From assembly GCA_000697335.1 (NCBI GenBank), contig JNEM01006331.1, positions 1 to 17,404 on the forward strand: 17,404 nt of DNA, read 5' to 3'. A program made the position numbers and the translations under genes. Shown here piece after piece: positions 1-10,567 of the stretch. Positions within the stretch are counted from its first letter, which is position 1; every line of letters starts with the position of its first letter. The notes beneath the pieces were generated by a model that did not search any database, had not been told where the DNA came from, and saw only the letters and a program-made list of their open reading frames with translations. The stretch is from Conidiobolus incongruus B7586. Taxonomy: Eukaryota; Entomophthoromycota; Entomophthoromycetes; Entomophthorales; Conidiobolaceae.

Positions 1-1200
1 TAATTAAACTTTGAATATTAGATTATTTTAATAAAAATGTCTTTTTAATTCATTAAATATTATATTTTAATCTTAAATTTTATTTAATATTCTTTTTAAA
101 TAATTTCAAAATTTCATAATAAGTATTATATTTAATGAAAAATATTTTATTAAATTTAATTATATAAAGATCTGAGATATTTTTCTTTTTAACTTAATAC
201 TACAAATAATAAAAAGTTTTTAATAAATTTATTTTAAACCAAAAGCAAATGCTATTTATTAATCATAATATATATATTAATAATATTTATATTATTAATA
301 ATAGATATGATCTATATATTTAGTATTTAGATATTTTATTATTTATTAATAATAATATCAAATTATATTTCAAAAACTAATTTTATTAAAATTTAAATTA
401 TTTTTAAAATAATTACAATAGAATTAATATATAAAAATTTTATTGTTATTAATTGAATTGATTAATAATAAATAACAATTATATATGAATGTATAAACTT
501 GTTCTTATTTTAATCAAGTTAAACCATCAGATTTTAGTTAGTATTTTTGATATTCAAAGGATGTAAATCAAGAATAATTAAGAGTAATATTAATAAAGAG
601 ATTAATATTTTATTAAATAAAATTATTTTAATGAAAATATTAAAATTGATTAAAACTTTTTTAACACCTTATTAGAAATGGATACTGTGCTTCAATCGAT
701 ATTATATTTTTTATATATATTAGAGCTATATAGCACAATATTAACTCAACTTCTAATAAAAAAATCAATGATATTGATTTATTATTGCATTTAAATTCTA
801 ATTATAATCCATATACCATTCAAAGCCATATGATTTTATGTTTTGTGTATATTGTATAGGTGTTGTGTTTTTTAATATGTTTTTTTTCAATAAAGACGGT
901 TGTTAGAAAAGTACTAGTAATACGATTTAGTAAATTATTTATTAATCTTATTTTCTTAAATCTTACTTACTGGTGAGATGTCGTAGCATAATACCCAGAA
1001 AAATTAGAATCCCTTTCTATCCTTATCACTTCTGGCTTAAAATAATTTATTCAGTGAGTGATATATAATTTGGATAAATTCTAATAAAAGGAAGTATCGA
1101 ACATCATTTGATTATGGACTAAAAAATTCACTATAAATAGGAAGTAATATGGACTAAACTACCGAATCGAGACAGACAGGTGTTTTTGAAATATATCAAT
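1..1200. other. AT-rich spacer, no gene recognised
   Basis: No open frame or RNA gene can be supported here. A perfect 10-bp inverted repeat around a 6-base loop lies at 275-300 (TATTAATAAT / ATTATTAATA). The stretch from about 650 to 1200 is less extreme in composition than the flanks. It is where the 5' half of the decayed transcription-factor copy at 1201-1853 would be expected if that copy was once full length, but I could not align it convincingly and saw no zinc-cluster cysteine pattern. Confidence 0.6.
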
Positions 1201-1853
1201 AGGGAAATATTGAATTGAAAAATATTTTTGCATAGTGATAATATTTTAAAATTGAATTGATTAACCAAAAAATATAATTCACTTTTAATACATAATCAAT
1301 ACAAGAGTTATATAGGATTTACTCAAAAATATTAAACTTCATTGGGCAAAATCAGATATTTTTGAATAAAGTTAGAATAATTCACAAAGTCAAGTATATT
1401 CTGACATGTGTTTCATTTGTGCTTGCAGTTGATAAATCCCTCTCACTCCCTGATGTGTTCATGTCATTTTTTATATTCTTTGGATAGAGTACAATACTTT
1501 TAAAAAATATATACTCAAATTATATATATTTTGAAATAGTTATAAAAAATATGAAAATAATGACAATTGAGAGGCAGAATTCATATTAATATTGGTGAAA
1601 TCAAAATTATATAAAACAATTACAATTAAATTACTTGAAAATATTCAAAGCAAGAAAACTGTGTCAATTGTTTTGTAAAAAAGTACCAATTAAACTTTTT
1701 AATTTTAATCGAATTATTGGTTTAAAGAATCAGTATCTCTGGATTTCATTACAACTGGATATTCTTCAAATTTGGTAAGTGTTTAGCGATAAAAAAACTC
1801 TACATTATCATTTTCATTGTCTTATTGAGTTCAACTCTTCTTTCACATCAAAA
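1201..1853 (+). pseudogene. decayed Zn2Cys6-type transcription factor copy (3' half)
   Basis: This is a relic of a fungal-specific transcription factor related to the intact gene at 3288-4739, on the same strand. Conceptual translation gives blocks collinear with residues about 230-460 of the intact protein. At 1261-1332 LTKKYNSL and NQYKSYIGFTQ match LTKRCNQL and DRYERYLAFTH; at 1334-1348 KLHWA matches LLHWA; near 1429-1446 QLINPS is identical; at 1626-1776 the pattern YLK, then NR, then WISLQLDILQ matches YLK, NR and WIQLHLDILQ; and a final NSS block also matches. The gap between QLINPS and the NR block is about the same length in both copies. The blocks fall in different frames and are interrupted by in-frame stops, for example TGA at 1258-1260 where the intact gene has glycine, and a one-base shift near 1333. 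It is therefore not functional. The zinc-cluster half was not found. Identity is moderate, so it may be an old tandem paralogue rather than a recent duplicate. Confidence 0.8.
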
Positions 1854-3287
1854 TTTCTATTATATAGTCACAAATTTAAATGAGTTTAAACCAAGGTATA
1901 TTTTATTACAGCAATAAGATGGAATGATACTTTAATTATAAAAATTAAATCAATTTGAAGATACTATAAAAATAGTATTAATGGTCAATTATGTAATAAA
2001 AATGAATAATTTTCATTTTCAAATTACTTATAATTAATTAGAAAAAAATTAAAATTTTTTAATTATATATTTCATATTTATATTTAATTTTGGAATGATA
2101 TATTAATTACAGTTGATAAATTATTATAATTCTTAAAATAATATATAATTTATATGATCTAATCTGGATTATTCAATTTTTTCAATGAAATATTGATTAA
2201 TAAATAAATTAGCTTCAATTAAAACTCATTATTGAATAAAGTTATATACACAAAAGCATATTTTAATTATTGTACTATTATCAAAATTTAAATATTTTGA
2301 ATTATCCTTATATTCAAGAATAAGATAGCATTAAATAAAGAAACATTTATGTATTGATAAGTCGATATTTGTTCTATATGATTTTTTAAAAATATATTAA
2401 ATAATATATTACTTCAAGGGTTAATTCTAATTATTAATATCAAATTATTCCAAATTATACTCTATTTAATATAATTTCAAGTGCATTATTCTTACTTACC
2501 TAATTCAGATTAGCAAATGAAATTATATGAATTTTAATATGAATGATCTGTTAAATATTTGAATATCAACTTACTCTTCTAAATATAAATCTAATTTTAT
2601 CATTTGTTAGATGATGTTCAAAATCAATGATATTTTAAAATATTATATGAGTTCTAAAAAATAGACATTATCCCTTATTATATACTTTAATTGAAAATTT
2701 ATAACTGTAATAATAAATGTATTTTTGATAATGAATACATGATTAAACAACATACAAATAAAAATTAAATTCAAATTTATCAAACATTCAAAGTAATAAA
2801 TAGATCAATTTATTCCTTATTGAATTTTTCCTATTCTTTAAGAATTTTATCTAATTTGGTAATATATTTTAAATAACATGATTGAAACATATAATCTTTA
2901 TTAATGCGAAAATTTAAAAATGTTTCTGAATTAATCAAAAAAAATCTTAGATGATTGATCGATGCATGATGTACTATAAAATTAGTATAATTTTTCTTTA
3001 TGATAATCGTGAATGCTAATCAAAATAAGAACATACTATGATTAGTAATGAATTTATTATTAACTATTATCTATTATCCCATAATTACAATTATTTTATA
3101 TAAATACATTAATCTCATGTTCATGATGGATTGGGGGAAGATTATAATTTTAGCCACCTTATTTAAATTTGAAATTGACTTAATTGGTCAAAAGCGGACA
3201 AATTATTTGAATTATACTTTATCAAATGAAAAAAAACATTTAAATATAAAAAGGTTATTTAATCGTTTTAATCACCTTATTTTTGTA
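1854..3287. other. AT-rich spacer upstream of the transcription factor gene
   Basis: No gene is supported. The last part, 3048-3287, is open in frame with the downstream transcription factor and could add 80 residues to its N-terminus. The added sequence is rich in I, L, N and Y and looks like translated AT-rich DNA, so I treat it as leader or promoter. Confidence 0.5.
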
Positions 3288-4739
3288 ATGTTTTCAATAT
3301 TTCGAAAGGATCAGCCCAATAGGACACACAGTGCAATAGCTTGTAATAGATGTCGAGCTGATAAGAAGAAATGTGATAAAAAATTACCAGAATGTACTCG
3401 ATGTTCAAATTATAATTACAAATGCGAAAAGTATCAAAGAAAGTTTAAAAGTACTAAAAATTTAAAGCATATAATTAAAGATGATGATACATCCAGTAAG
3501 TCAAAGTGGTATATATAAATTATATTTATTTCAAATATTGAATTTATTATGTTAGTAAAAAATCAGTTATATCAGAAAAAATACAATTCTAGATCTCCTC
3601 TAATATATCCAAATGGACGGTATCTTTCCCCCTACCCTCGACCGGGAAACCAACTACAATTCTCACAAATAATGTCATTATTCTCGCTTAGTGTGGATAT
3701 GATAACTAAAAAACCAAACAACCCAAACTCTAGTATATTTTCCGATTCAATTGATCATACTTTGAATTCAACATTCTGGTCCGATTTATTAAGAATATAT
3801 TTTGAAGATTTTCATCCTGTTCACCCAATATTTAGTTTAAATAATTTTAATATTAACAAATGCTGGCTCCGAGCCAATTGTATTTTTTTGATGGCATATG
3901 AAACATATAACCATCGCACATTGACAACCGATTGGAAAATGTCACAATTGGAGAATATTACTTCCAAATTCCTTCAAAAAGCAAGTCCAAAAATCAATGT
4001 TGTTCAATGCTATTTAATCCTTTGTATTATGTATTTGCTTAGGGGAAATAATCGACTGAAAACTATATGTCTATATCGCGCAATTAGAATTTCTAATTTG
4101 ATAGGACTAACTAAACGATGTAATCAGCTCTCGGTTCGAGATCGTTATGAGAGATATTTGGCATTTACGCATATCATACTACTTCATTGGGCGGCCTTCG
4201 ATTTCGCCAAAATGGAGGGAATTATTCATCAAGTAACACACTTTGTACCGAAATTCTCATGGCATTTTCAATTGATAAACCCTTCAAAATTTACCTATGG
4301 TGATTATATTATTGCTAATAGTATCAATATCACAGCAAGTTATCTTTACTTGACTTATATAGAAGTAGCTCATCCATTTGCTGTCCAGGCTATTACGGAT
4401 AAAATGGACGTTGATAAATTGCTAGCATTTGAACGGAAATTGGATAATATTTATTTGTATCATATAGATCAATTGAAACCAAGTTATTTAAAATATTGTC
4501 AACAAGAAATAACTATCCATTACTATATAATTAAAAACCAACTGATCTCATTTATATTAAACCGATTAATGGACTCTCACAGCCAAAGCCGTTGGATTCA
4601 GTTGCATTTAGACATTCTACAATTTTGCAAACAATTAGATTATAAAAAAGAATGGATTAAATTATTTAAAGCGTTACTATGTTTAAACTCCTCATTAAAA
4701 TTAAAATCAGAATCTAATTCAGAAGAATTTCAAATTTAA
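3288..4739 (+). CDS. Zn(II)2Cys6 fungal transcription factor
   Basis: Two exons, 3288-3495 and 3556-4739, encode 463 residues. The 60-bp intron (3496-3555) starts GTAAGT, ends TTAG and joins the two frames exactly (phase 1). Near the N-terminus is a textbook binuclear zinc cluster, C19-X2-C22-X6-C29-X6-C36-X2-C39-X6-C46, with a basic run after C22 and the conserved proline (P34) in the linker; in this family it binds CGG-type sites in the nucleus. The rest resembles the fungal-specific transcription factor (middle homology) domain: a YFEDFHPVHPIF block at about residues 151-162, and an LYRAIR..NLIGL block at about 242-254 like the family's 'A..lGL' helix. The first exon is open back to ATG 3048; I prefer ATG 3288 because it sits 18 residues before the first cysteine, as is usual. 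The target genes cannot be inferred. A dead relative lies upstream at 1201-1853. Assignment to the superfamily is firm; there is no orthologue-level name. Confidence 0.9.
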
Positions 4740-6107
4740 ATCAAGTTATATTTTTTGCTTGTCAAGTTATTGAATCTTGTCCTAATTATAAAAATTTAAT
4801 AGATTGGAAGATAATATATTAATAAATTAGTAAAATTATATTATATTTATTATTATTAAACCTTTTTTTAAAGAATAATATTGATAAATCTTTTATTTTT
4901 TGAAATATAACTATATTGAGTAACATACTAAAATAATTAATAGTAATGAAATTTATTTAATTAAATTTGTCATTTAATTGATAAAAAATTTATAGGATAA
5001 AATATTAAATTCTTATTATAATTTTTACTAGTAATTCAAATTATAATTAAAGGTTTAAAAATTAATATCAATTAAACTAATTTATTACTTTAACAATATA
5101 TTGAATAATGATCATTTTTATTATATAAAATTATATTGACTTTTAAATATAATAGTTGCTAATCTTCATAAATACAATATACTTATTAACTTGACCCATT
5201 ATTTCCTCTTTTATTCAAATAACAAGGGATTTAATTTTGAACTACTTAAGCTAATATTTATAATTTGAAATAATAAGATATTAAAATATTAATTAAAAAT
5301 ATCTAATTGATTTGTCTAATTATTATCAAATATACTGAAAATATAATAAAATTAAATAAATTCAATAAATTATATACCATATAGATCTTTTGAATTATAA
5401 AATATTATATTTTTTTGAAGAAAAAAGGATTCTTTAATTATAAAAGGTTATATTTTTAACCTGATTTTGTAATAATTTTAATACATTAAATATTAATTAT
5501 AATATTGGAAGATAGAAGTACAAATACTCAATAATGAATATGATGTAGATTGATTGTAATATGTGATTAGTATACCATCCGATAATCATTAAATTTTGAA
5601 GTATTTATATATATATATATAAATTTATATAATGTTAAGAAATATTAATTAATGCTCAAACTCTAACAAAATAAATGAAATTCTTGATACAGATAGAATG
5701 TTTTAATTTGGAGAGTACACTTCAAGAATGTGTATGAAATAAAAAATAATATCTTAAAATTAACCTCATTAAAATTTTGGTGGACATAAATGATTATACT
5801 GAAAATCCAATGATTCTACACAATTACTTTAAATCAATAACTAAAGTGTGAGTTGATTGGTATAGGCACTAGTAACCAGTGAAATCTTTTAATTTATTTT
5901 ATGAGATTAATTTGAATATAATTTTTTAAATTTATAGTAATGTTTTGTATAACAATAAAATTACTAGTATTAATAAATTTAAATAACTAAAATTTTGGAA
6001 ATATTAGTTTGTCAATTTTAAATTGAAAATTTGAAAAAGTAAGAAAAAATATGGTATGATGACAAGTGATCTGACATTATCTAAATCTGGAAAAAAGATT
6101 GACCTAC
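4740..6107. other. AT-rich spacer with a TA-repeat palindrome
   Basis: No coding region is supported on either strand. The stretch includes a (TA)8 run at 5606-5621 inside a perfect 22-bp palindrome (5603-5624). The part between about 5690 and 5890 is slightly less AT-rich but gives no recognisable translation. A run of six A at 6091-6096 is the tRNA terminator read on the minus strand. Confidence 0.6.
6091..6096 (-). terminator. RNA polymerase III terminator (T6) of tRNA-Glu
   Basis: Six A on the plus strand read as TTTTTT on the minus strand. They start 12 bases past the 3' end of the tRNA, as expected for Pol III termination. Confidence 0.85.
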
Positions 6108-6178
6108 TCCGATACAGGGAATCGAACCCTGGCCGTCTCGGTGAAAGCGAGAAATCCTAACCACTGGACCATATCGGA
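6108..6178 (-). tRNA. tRNA-Glu (anticodon UUC)
   Basis: A 71-base cloverleaf read on the minus strand. The 7-bp acceptor stem is TCCGATA/TATCGGA, the D stem is GTCC/GGAT, and the anticodon stem TCTCG/CGAGA encloses the loop CTTTCAC, giving anticodon TTC. The T stem is CAGGG/CCCTG with loop TTCGATT. Internal promoter boxes are intact: A box TGGTCCAGTGG and B box GGTTCGATTCC. No intron and no encoded CCA are present. A T6 terminator follows. Everything needed for function is present; it decodes GAA codons, which AT-rich fungi use heavily. Confidence 0.97.
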
Positions 6179-6180
6179 CT

Positions 6181-6543
6181 AGGAAAAATTCGACAATTAC
6201 TACCTGATTGACACCTTTTTTCACTCCAATTACTTCCCAGTTCCTGATTAACCAAGTTAGGCCTTATTAGCTTTTTCCTGGTTCACGTCCGAGTGACTTC
6301 ACTGTTGCTCAATTGTTACATACTAATGCCTGTATATTTCACTTATAAGAAGTGCTGGTTTCCTCCTTTTTGATTTCTGTCTTTCTTTACCTTTCTCCTT
6401 TTTTACACAAATAAATCTTTTGCCTATTTCCAAGGCCTTACCTTTAGTATATTCAAGCAGTTGCCTATAGTCCACTTGAGTCATCTTCCATTATTCATTC
6501 TTCATTTGTTCCTATTCATATTTTGTGATTCCATATTTTTAAC
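6181..6543 (+). promoter_or_regulatory. pyrimidine-rich promoter and leader of the small ORF at 6544
   Basis: This block is clearly richer in G and C than its surroundings. It has TATA-like words at 6331-6339 (TGTATATTT) and 6343-6349 (TTATAAG), then long C/T-rich runs from about 6360 to 6410 and again to about 6540 on the plus strand. That layout (TATA, CT block, leader, ATG with A at -3) is typical of well-expressed fungal genes. Both strands are broken by frequent stops, so it does not look like coding sequence. It lies immediately upstream of the divergent tRNA-Glu, so part of it may serve that gene instead. Confidence 0.5.
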
Positions 6544-6729
6544 ATGTCGGATCCTAAGGCCACAACTGTTGCTGTTGGTCTAGTCGCTCTTTACAATTCC
6601 CTATTTACAAGTGATCATTGGTATTTTACCCCAGCTTGTAAGTGCCATGCTTCAAAATCTGCCTACAGAATGGCTGTGTCAATGTCCTCAATGACGCTCC
6701 AAGCGCTAATAGCCGTGATAAAAGACTAA
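6544..6729 (+). CDS. small hypothetical protein, 61 residues
   Basis: An ATG ORF in favourable context (AACATG) ends in TAA. Its codons are far less AT-biased than those of the other genes here, with many GCC, TCC, CTC and GTG. The N-terminal half has a mildly hydrophobic stretch (TVAVGLVALYNSLF); the middle has CKCH; the end is LQALIAVIKD. I recognise no family. A perfect donor GTAAGT lies inside at 6638. Splicing to AG at 6703 (66 bp) or 6712 (75 bp) keeps the frame and gives 39 or 36 residues. Splicing to TACAG at 6668 would create an immediate stop. A well-formed acceptor at 6858 (ATTAAC, then TTACAG) would give a short alternative tail. The true product is therefore uncertain. The promoter-like block upstream supports transcription; a non-coding transcript is the main alternative. 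Confidence 0.45.
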   Translation: MSDPKATTVAVGLVALYNSLFTSDHWYFTPACKCHASKSAYRMAVSMSSMTLQALIAVIKD

Positions 6730-7146
6730 CATTATCGTTTAATCATGAAAAATACTATTCATTTCAACTTTAATCCATATTAACTAACAAATACAAACTT
6801 CTTAATTTCGAAATTATTTTAAACTATTTTGAATTGTACTATTAACATTCAATTACAGCCAAATTCAAGTTTTAATTGTTCATTCAAATTTATTACTGTT
6901 TAATCAATTTGTTTTAGATGCTAAAATTTGTTTACATTATTTCGTTAAATATTTAAATTAACAAATAAATAATGTAAAGAATTATAGACAAATTTTAACT
7001 GTGTATTGTTATTTTTAAAATTACATATATTATTGTTATTATTATTATAAAAGATGGAGAGATGAATATATTAAAATACTGATTTTATAGTGATGGAATA
7101 TTTATATTTTGGTCGGATTCATTGATTATTACAGGGAAGGTGAGAG
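6730..7146. other. intergenic region between the small ORF and the kinase 3' end
   Basis: AT-rich, with no further gene seen. It holds a possible splice acceptor at 6841-6858 for the upstream transcript and the 3' flank of the kinase gene, which is read on the minus strand. No exact AATAAA was noted close to the kinase stop; AATAAT-like words occur instead. Confidence 0.5.
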
Positions 7147-8830
7147 TTAAATTTTGTAACCAAATTGACTCATAGAATACTTGTAGATTTTGGGTTGTGA
7201 ATGGTAATCAAACATTAAGTATTCTATCTCCAAGTTCATCATATCTTCGTCCAATTGCGTCAGCTCTTGATGCGTTGGTAGTTGGTTGATAAGACTAGTA
7301 TCGAACTGGAAGTTACTGCCTGCAGATGAACTGGAGGGAGATATTGACGAATTCCTACTAGATAGAGTAAATTTACTCTTTGTGGAAGTGGTTGAAGTAG
7401 TCGACAATCTAGCAGTATCTATTGTAGTCATCATGGAGAATGACTTCTGACGTCTCTTATTTTTTTTCTGCTGGAATTTGAGGTTTTCATCGAAGATCAC
7501 ATTTTCAATCTCATAAATATCATCGTAATTACACTGGTTCAAATCAGGTTCGTACGGCGATTCAATTTCGCGATTGAGTAACGCGTTATTCAATTGTATG
7601 TTACGCAACCATGGGTGATTCATGAGATTTGATAGGCCATTAGGACCCGCACCCAATCGTTCAGCGGGGTTTTTGCATAATAATCCGGAGAGGAACGATT
7701 TGCAATCTTTGGTAATGCGGGCATTTGTGGGGAATTTTAATTCATTGTATAGAATTGATTCGTACAGGGTTTGACTTCCGCTTTGATCAAATGGTTTCTA
7801 TTAAAATACATTAATTATGGACTCTTTAAAACTACATAGTAATAATTACTTTGCCAATTAGTATTTCATAGAGAGTGACTCCCATACTCCACCAGTCCAC
7901 AGCTTCATCATAACCGGACTTACTGATCAGTTCAGGTGCTGCAAATATAAATATGGTTAAAAACAAAGAACAACGGTTTGAGAAAACAGCGATTACCCAT
8001 GTAATGAGGCGTTCCAACGTGTGCTGTGAGTAAGGGATCTGTGTTTTTATGATAGCATGCTACATTGAAGTCTGATAAATTCAAATAACCTAAAATCGGT
8101 GAAATTAATACGATATTCAGGGATCAATAAACAATAGAATATTACCATTTTCGTCAATAAGCAGGTTGTCAGGCTTAATATCCCTATCATATGATATGAG
8201 TCTGATATTGTATATATGGCATTGCGTATTTAATTACCTATGAATAATATGTCTAGAATGGATATAACTGATGACTAAAATTAATTGCGAAGTCCAAAAT
8301 CGTACCACTTCCTCTTCCGCATTGTCGAATTGTGTCAAAAAGAACCTCAAATCGCCCCCGAGCATCAACTCGGTCACTAGATAAAGGTATTTCTCATCCT
8401 GGAATGAGTACTTAAGATTAGTCAAGAATGGATGTTGTATCGATTCAAGAATGGATCTCTCCTTAATAACATTGCTGCACGCTTTCATACCAATGATTCT
8501 CGACTTATCCATATATCTTAATGTGAAGCGCTTTCCTGTTACTTTATGTTGCACCATATGAACCTATATAATAATGATTAATATCAACACATCTTAAGAA
8601 TATACATAATGCATAATTACTTTGCCAAAGGTACCCCTTCCAATGGTGTTTAAAATATAAAAATCATTCAAGTTGACTATCAAAATAAGAATTAATACGA
8701 ATTAGAAACCTGGATTTGAGTATAAATTACCATGCTTATTCTTCCACTTTTTCCTCTGGTAACTGAATACCATCTTCCTCAAACTACTTTTAAAGTTCCA
8801 GGTATTAGGAGTTTCCGTTGTTGCAGACAT
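7147..8830 (-). CDS. STK32/YANK-type AGC protein kinase with beta-3 Lys replaced by Arg
   Basis: Seven minus-strand exons: 8830-8731, 8676-8621, 8563-8238, 8183-8146, 8089-7997, 7938-7850 and 7797-7147. Together they give 1353 nt and 450 residues. The six introns are 52-58 bp, all start GTAAT, and every junction keeps frame. Domain order: VNLNDFYILNTIGRGTFGKV (34-53, glycine loop), FTLRYMDK (65-72), alpha-C Glu E87, YSFQDEKYLYLVTELMLGGD like the YANK YSFQDE..LLLGGD block, HRDIKPDN (160-167), SDFN (179-182), GTPHYMAPE (199-207), and VDWWSMGVTLYEIL. The tail at about 316-352 (YDDIYEIENVIF, then a basic cluster) matches the FELEEMI plus lysine-rich tail of STK32. DFN instead of DFG is normal for this group. 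The invariant VAIK lysine is R68 here (codon AGA), an odd change that usually cripples phosphotransfer. Residues 353-395 are Ser/Thr-rich. It is probably cytoplasmic; substrates are unknown even for the family. Confidence 0.93.
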
Positions 8831-9449
8831 TGTGAAATATGAAAAACAATCAAAACAATAGAGAAATATGAGGACATGATCCTGTATTTAAACCAATCGA
8901 ATTTACACCAATAAAAATAATAAGATAATTGAAATTAAGGTGAATCCAAAATATTAAGATTGAACTAAATTAAGGAGTTGGACATTTGTCAATCGACATA
9001 AATAGCAATTCTAGTGCAAATCCACTTCAATTATTTACTTCTAATAAGTTTAAACCCAATCAAATACACAATCACAGCTTCAATATTAGTTAACTCAATC
9101 TTGGTATTTTCTTAAAACTTTGATAGTCTTAACTGGCAGTTATTTAACGACAGTTAGAAAATATGGGGTAATTACAACCATTGTTCAGAATTATATCATT
9201 TTCACTATCATCATTATGACAATAAATAAATTTAATAATATTAATAGCACTGGATCTATTTAAATATAATTTAAAAATAAAATTTCAAGCTAAAATTCAA
9301 TTTCAGGTACGCAGTAAATTGCCCTATTAGATTTTAGGGACTTGATTGAAATCCTTTGGATTCAGGTGATTTCAAAATATTTAAAATTATATCAATTTAC
9401 TTAGGAAAAAATTTACTTGTTTATGGTATTTAGTAGTTGACAATGATTG

Positions 9450-9495
9450 GCTAATTGGGTAAATTCTTCGAAAGAATTCTCCAAGTTGGATTAGC
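9450..9495. repeat. nested imperfect inverted repeat (stem-loop potential)
   Basis: The arms pair in three blocks: GCTAA (9450-9454) with TTAGC (9491-9495), TTGG (9455-9458) with CCAA (9481-9484), and AATTCTT (9462-9468) with AAGAATT (9472-9478) around a 3-base loop CGA. A six-base bulge (9485-9490) and a small internal loop interrupt the stem. The role is unknown; it could be a regulatory site or a small fold-back relic. Confidence 0.6.
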
Positions 9496-9531
9496 TCCTA
9501 CCCCCACATCGCTTTTCTAGTACTACTAAAT

Positions 9532-9547
9532 CTGTTAAATTTAACAG
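9532..9547. repeat. perfect 16-bp palindrome
   Basis: CTGTTAAATTTAACAG is identical to its reverse complement, and the symmetry stops exactly at both ends. It lies about 700 bp upstream of the kinase start. A dimeric regulator site is possible, but nothing else points to one. Confidence 0.7.
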
Positions 9548-10567
9548 TTTTTATTGTTATTATAATTTGACTTGATATTAATAGATAAAGATTTATTTTA
9601 TTGATGATAACAATTTATCAAAATATAAAATAAAAATATATCCAAAATAATATTAAATAAACTCTTAATCATATTTTTTTGACATTTGATATGTTTGTTA
9701 ATTTTGAGTGATCAAACCAAAATTCATATTGATTAATTGACTCTTATATCATCATATTCGTCATAACCTAGAAAAAAATGATCATTAAACTGGTCTTTAT
9801 ATTAATAAATATATTAGGTTTAACCTTATTAATTATATTTAATTTCAGCTATAAATTTTTAAAATTGGTTGATTGTAATATAAATAGGGAAATTAAACAA
9901 ATTGTGAAATATTAAACTATTTAACTTTTTATTAATAGTTATGATTTAATATTAAAATTGAGTGCTGAATATCTGCAAATTAAATGACATAAATGATATA
10001 AATAATATAGTGTTGGTTTAAAGTTAAGAAAATAATATTTTGGTATGGATTCCGCATAATTCCTAATAGTGTTATTAAGATTGAATCCTAAACTTTGTGC
10101 TCAAAATTGTGGGCTTTTGGTCTATATTTAAATTAGTCAAAAATTATAAATAACAAATTCAATGAATTTACATAATTTATTAAAATAAATATCTATATTT
10201 ATTCCAAAATTACAAAAAATCCTATATATTAATTTATAATTATCTGAATGGATAAATTATTCAGCAAATAATCAAATTTATTAATTTGTGTTTGAATGTG
10301 AAAAAAATATACAATAAAACCAACAAATATAATCAAATAATATAATTTTTTAAATAATTAATCAAGTCCATAGCAGATATCTTGGTATTTTTGTTTATTA
10401 TTCATATTAGTTAATAAAATATGATCAAATTTTTAACTGAGAAATATTTGCAGATATATCTTTTTGAATCCAAAAATCCCATAATTACCCTTATTTATGG
10501 TGCATTTATTATTTAATCAAGGCCATTTAAAGAGTTCAATTTCTACTGAATCTAAAAGCCAAAAAAA

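Larger units (their letters stand above)
8831..10567. other. spacer between the divergent kinase and capping-enzyme genes
   Basis: The kinase and CET1-like genes are divergent, so both promoters should lie here. No ORF or RNA gene is supported. The first few hundred bases upstream of the kinase and the part from about 9300 to 9550 are less AT-rich. The latter holds a folded inverted-repeat structure (9450-9495) and a perfect 16-bp palindrome (9532-9547), listed separately. The remainder to 10567 is featureless AT-rich DNA. Confidence 0.55.

Noticed and set aside
5603-5624. TA-repeat palindromes here and at 15737-15754 and 14839-14851 as functional sites or origins
   Set aside because: Such runs are expected by chance and slippage in DNA this AT-rich, and nothing around them suggests a function.
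6638-6668. 31-bp intron GTAAGT to TACAG in the small ORF
   Set aside because: It is shorter than every other intron here (47-61 bp) and would produce a stop codon at the junction.
7832-8017. 61-residue minus-strand ORF around APELISKSGYDEAVDWW
   Set aside because: It is kinase exon 6 read through the flanking introns. The junctions at 7939-7996 and 7798-7849 explain it, and its N-terminal part is intron sequence.
9464-9480. Heat-shock element (alternating GAA/TTC) in TTCTTCGAAAGAATTC
   Set aside because: The GAA and TTC units are not spaced by two bases as an HSE needs; the symmetry is better described as a stem-loop.
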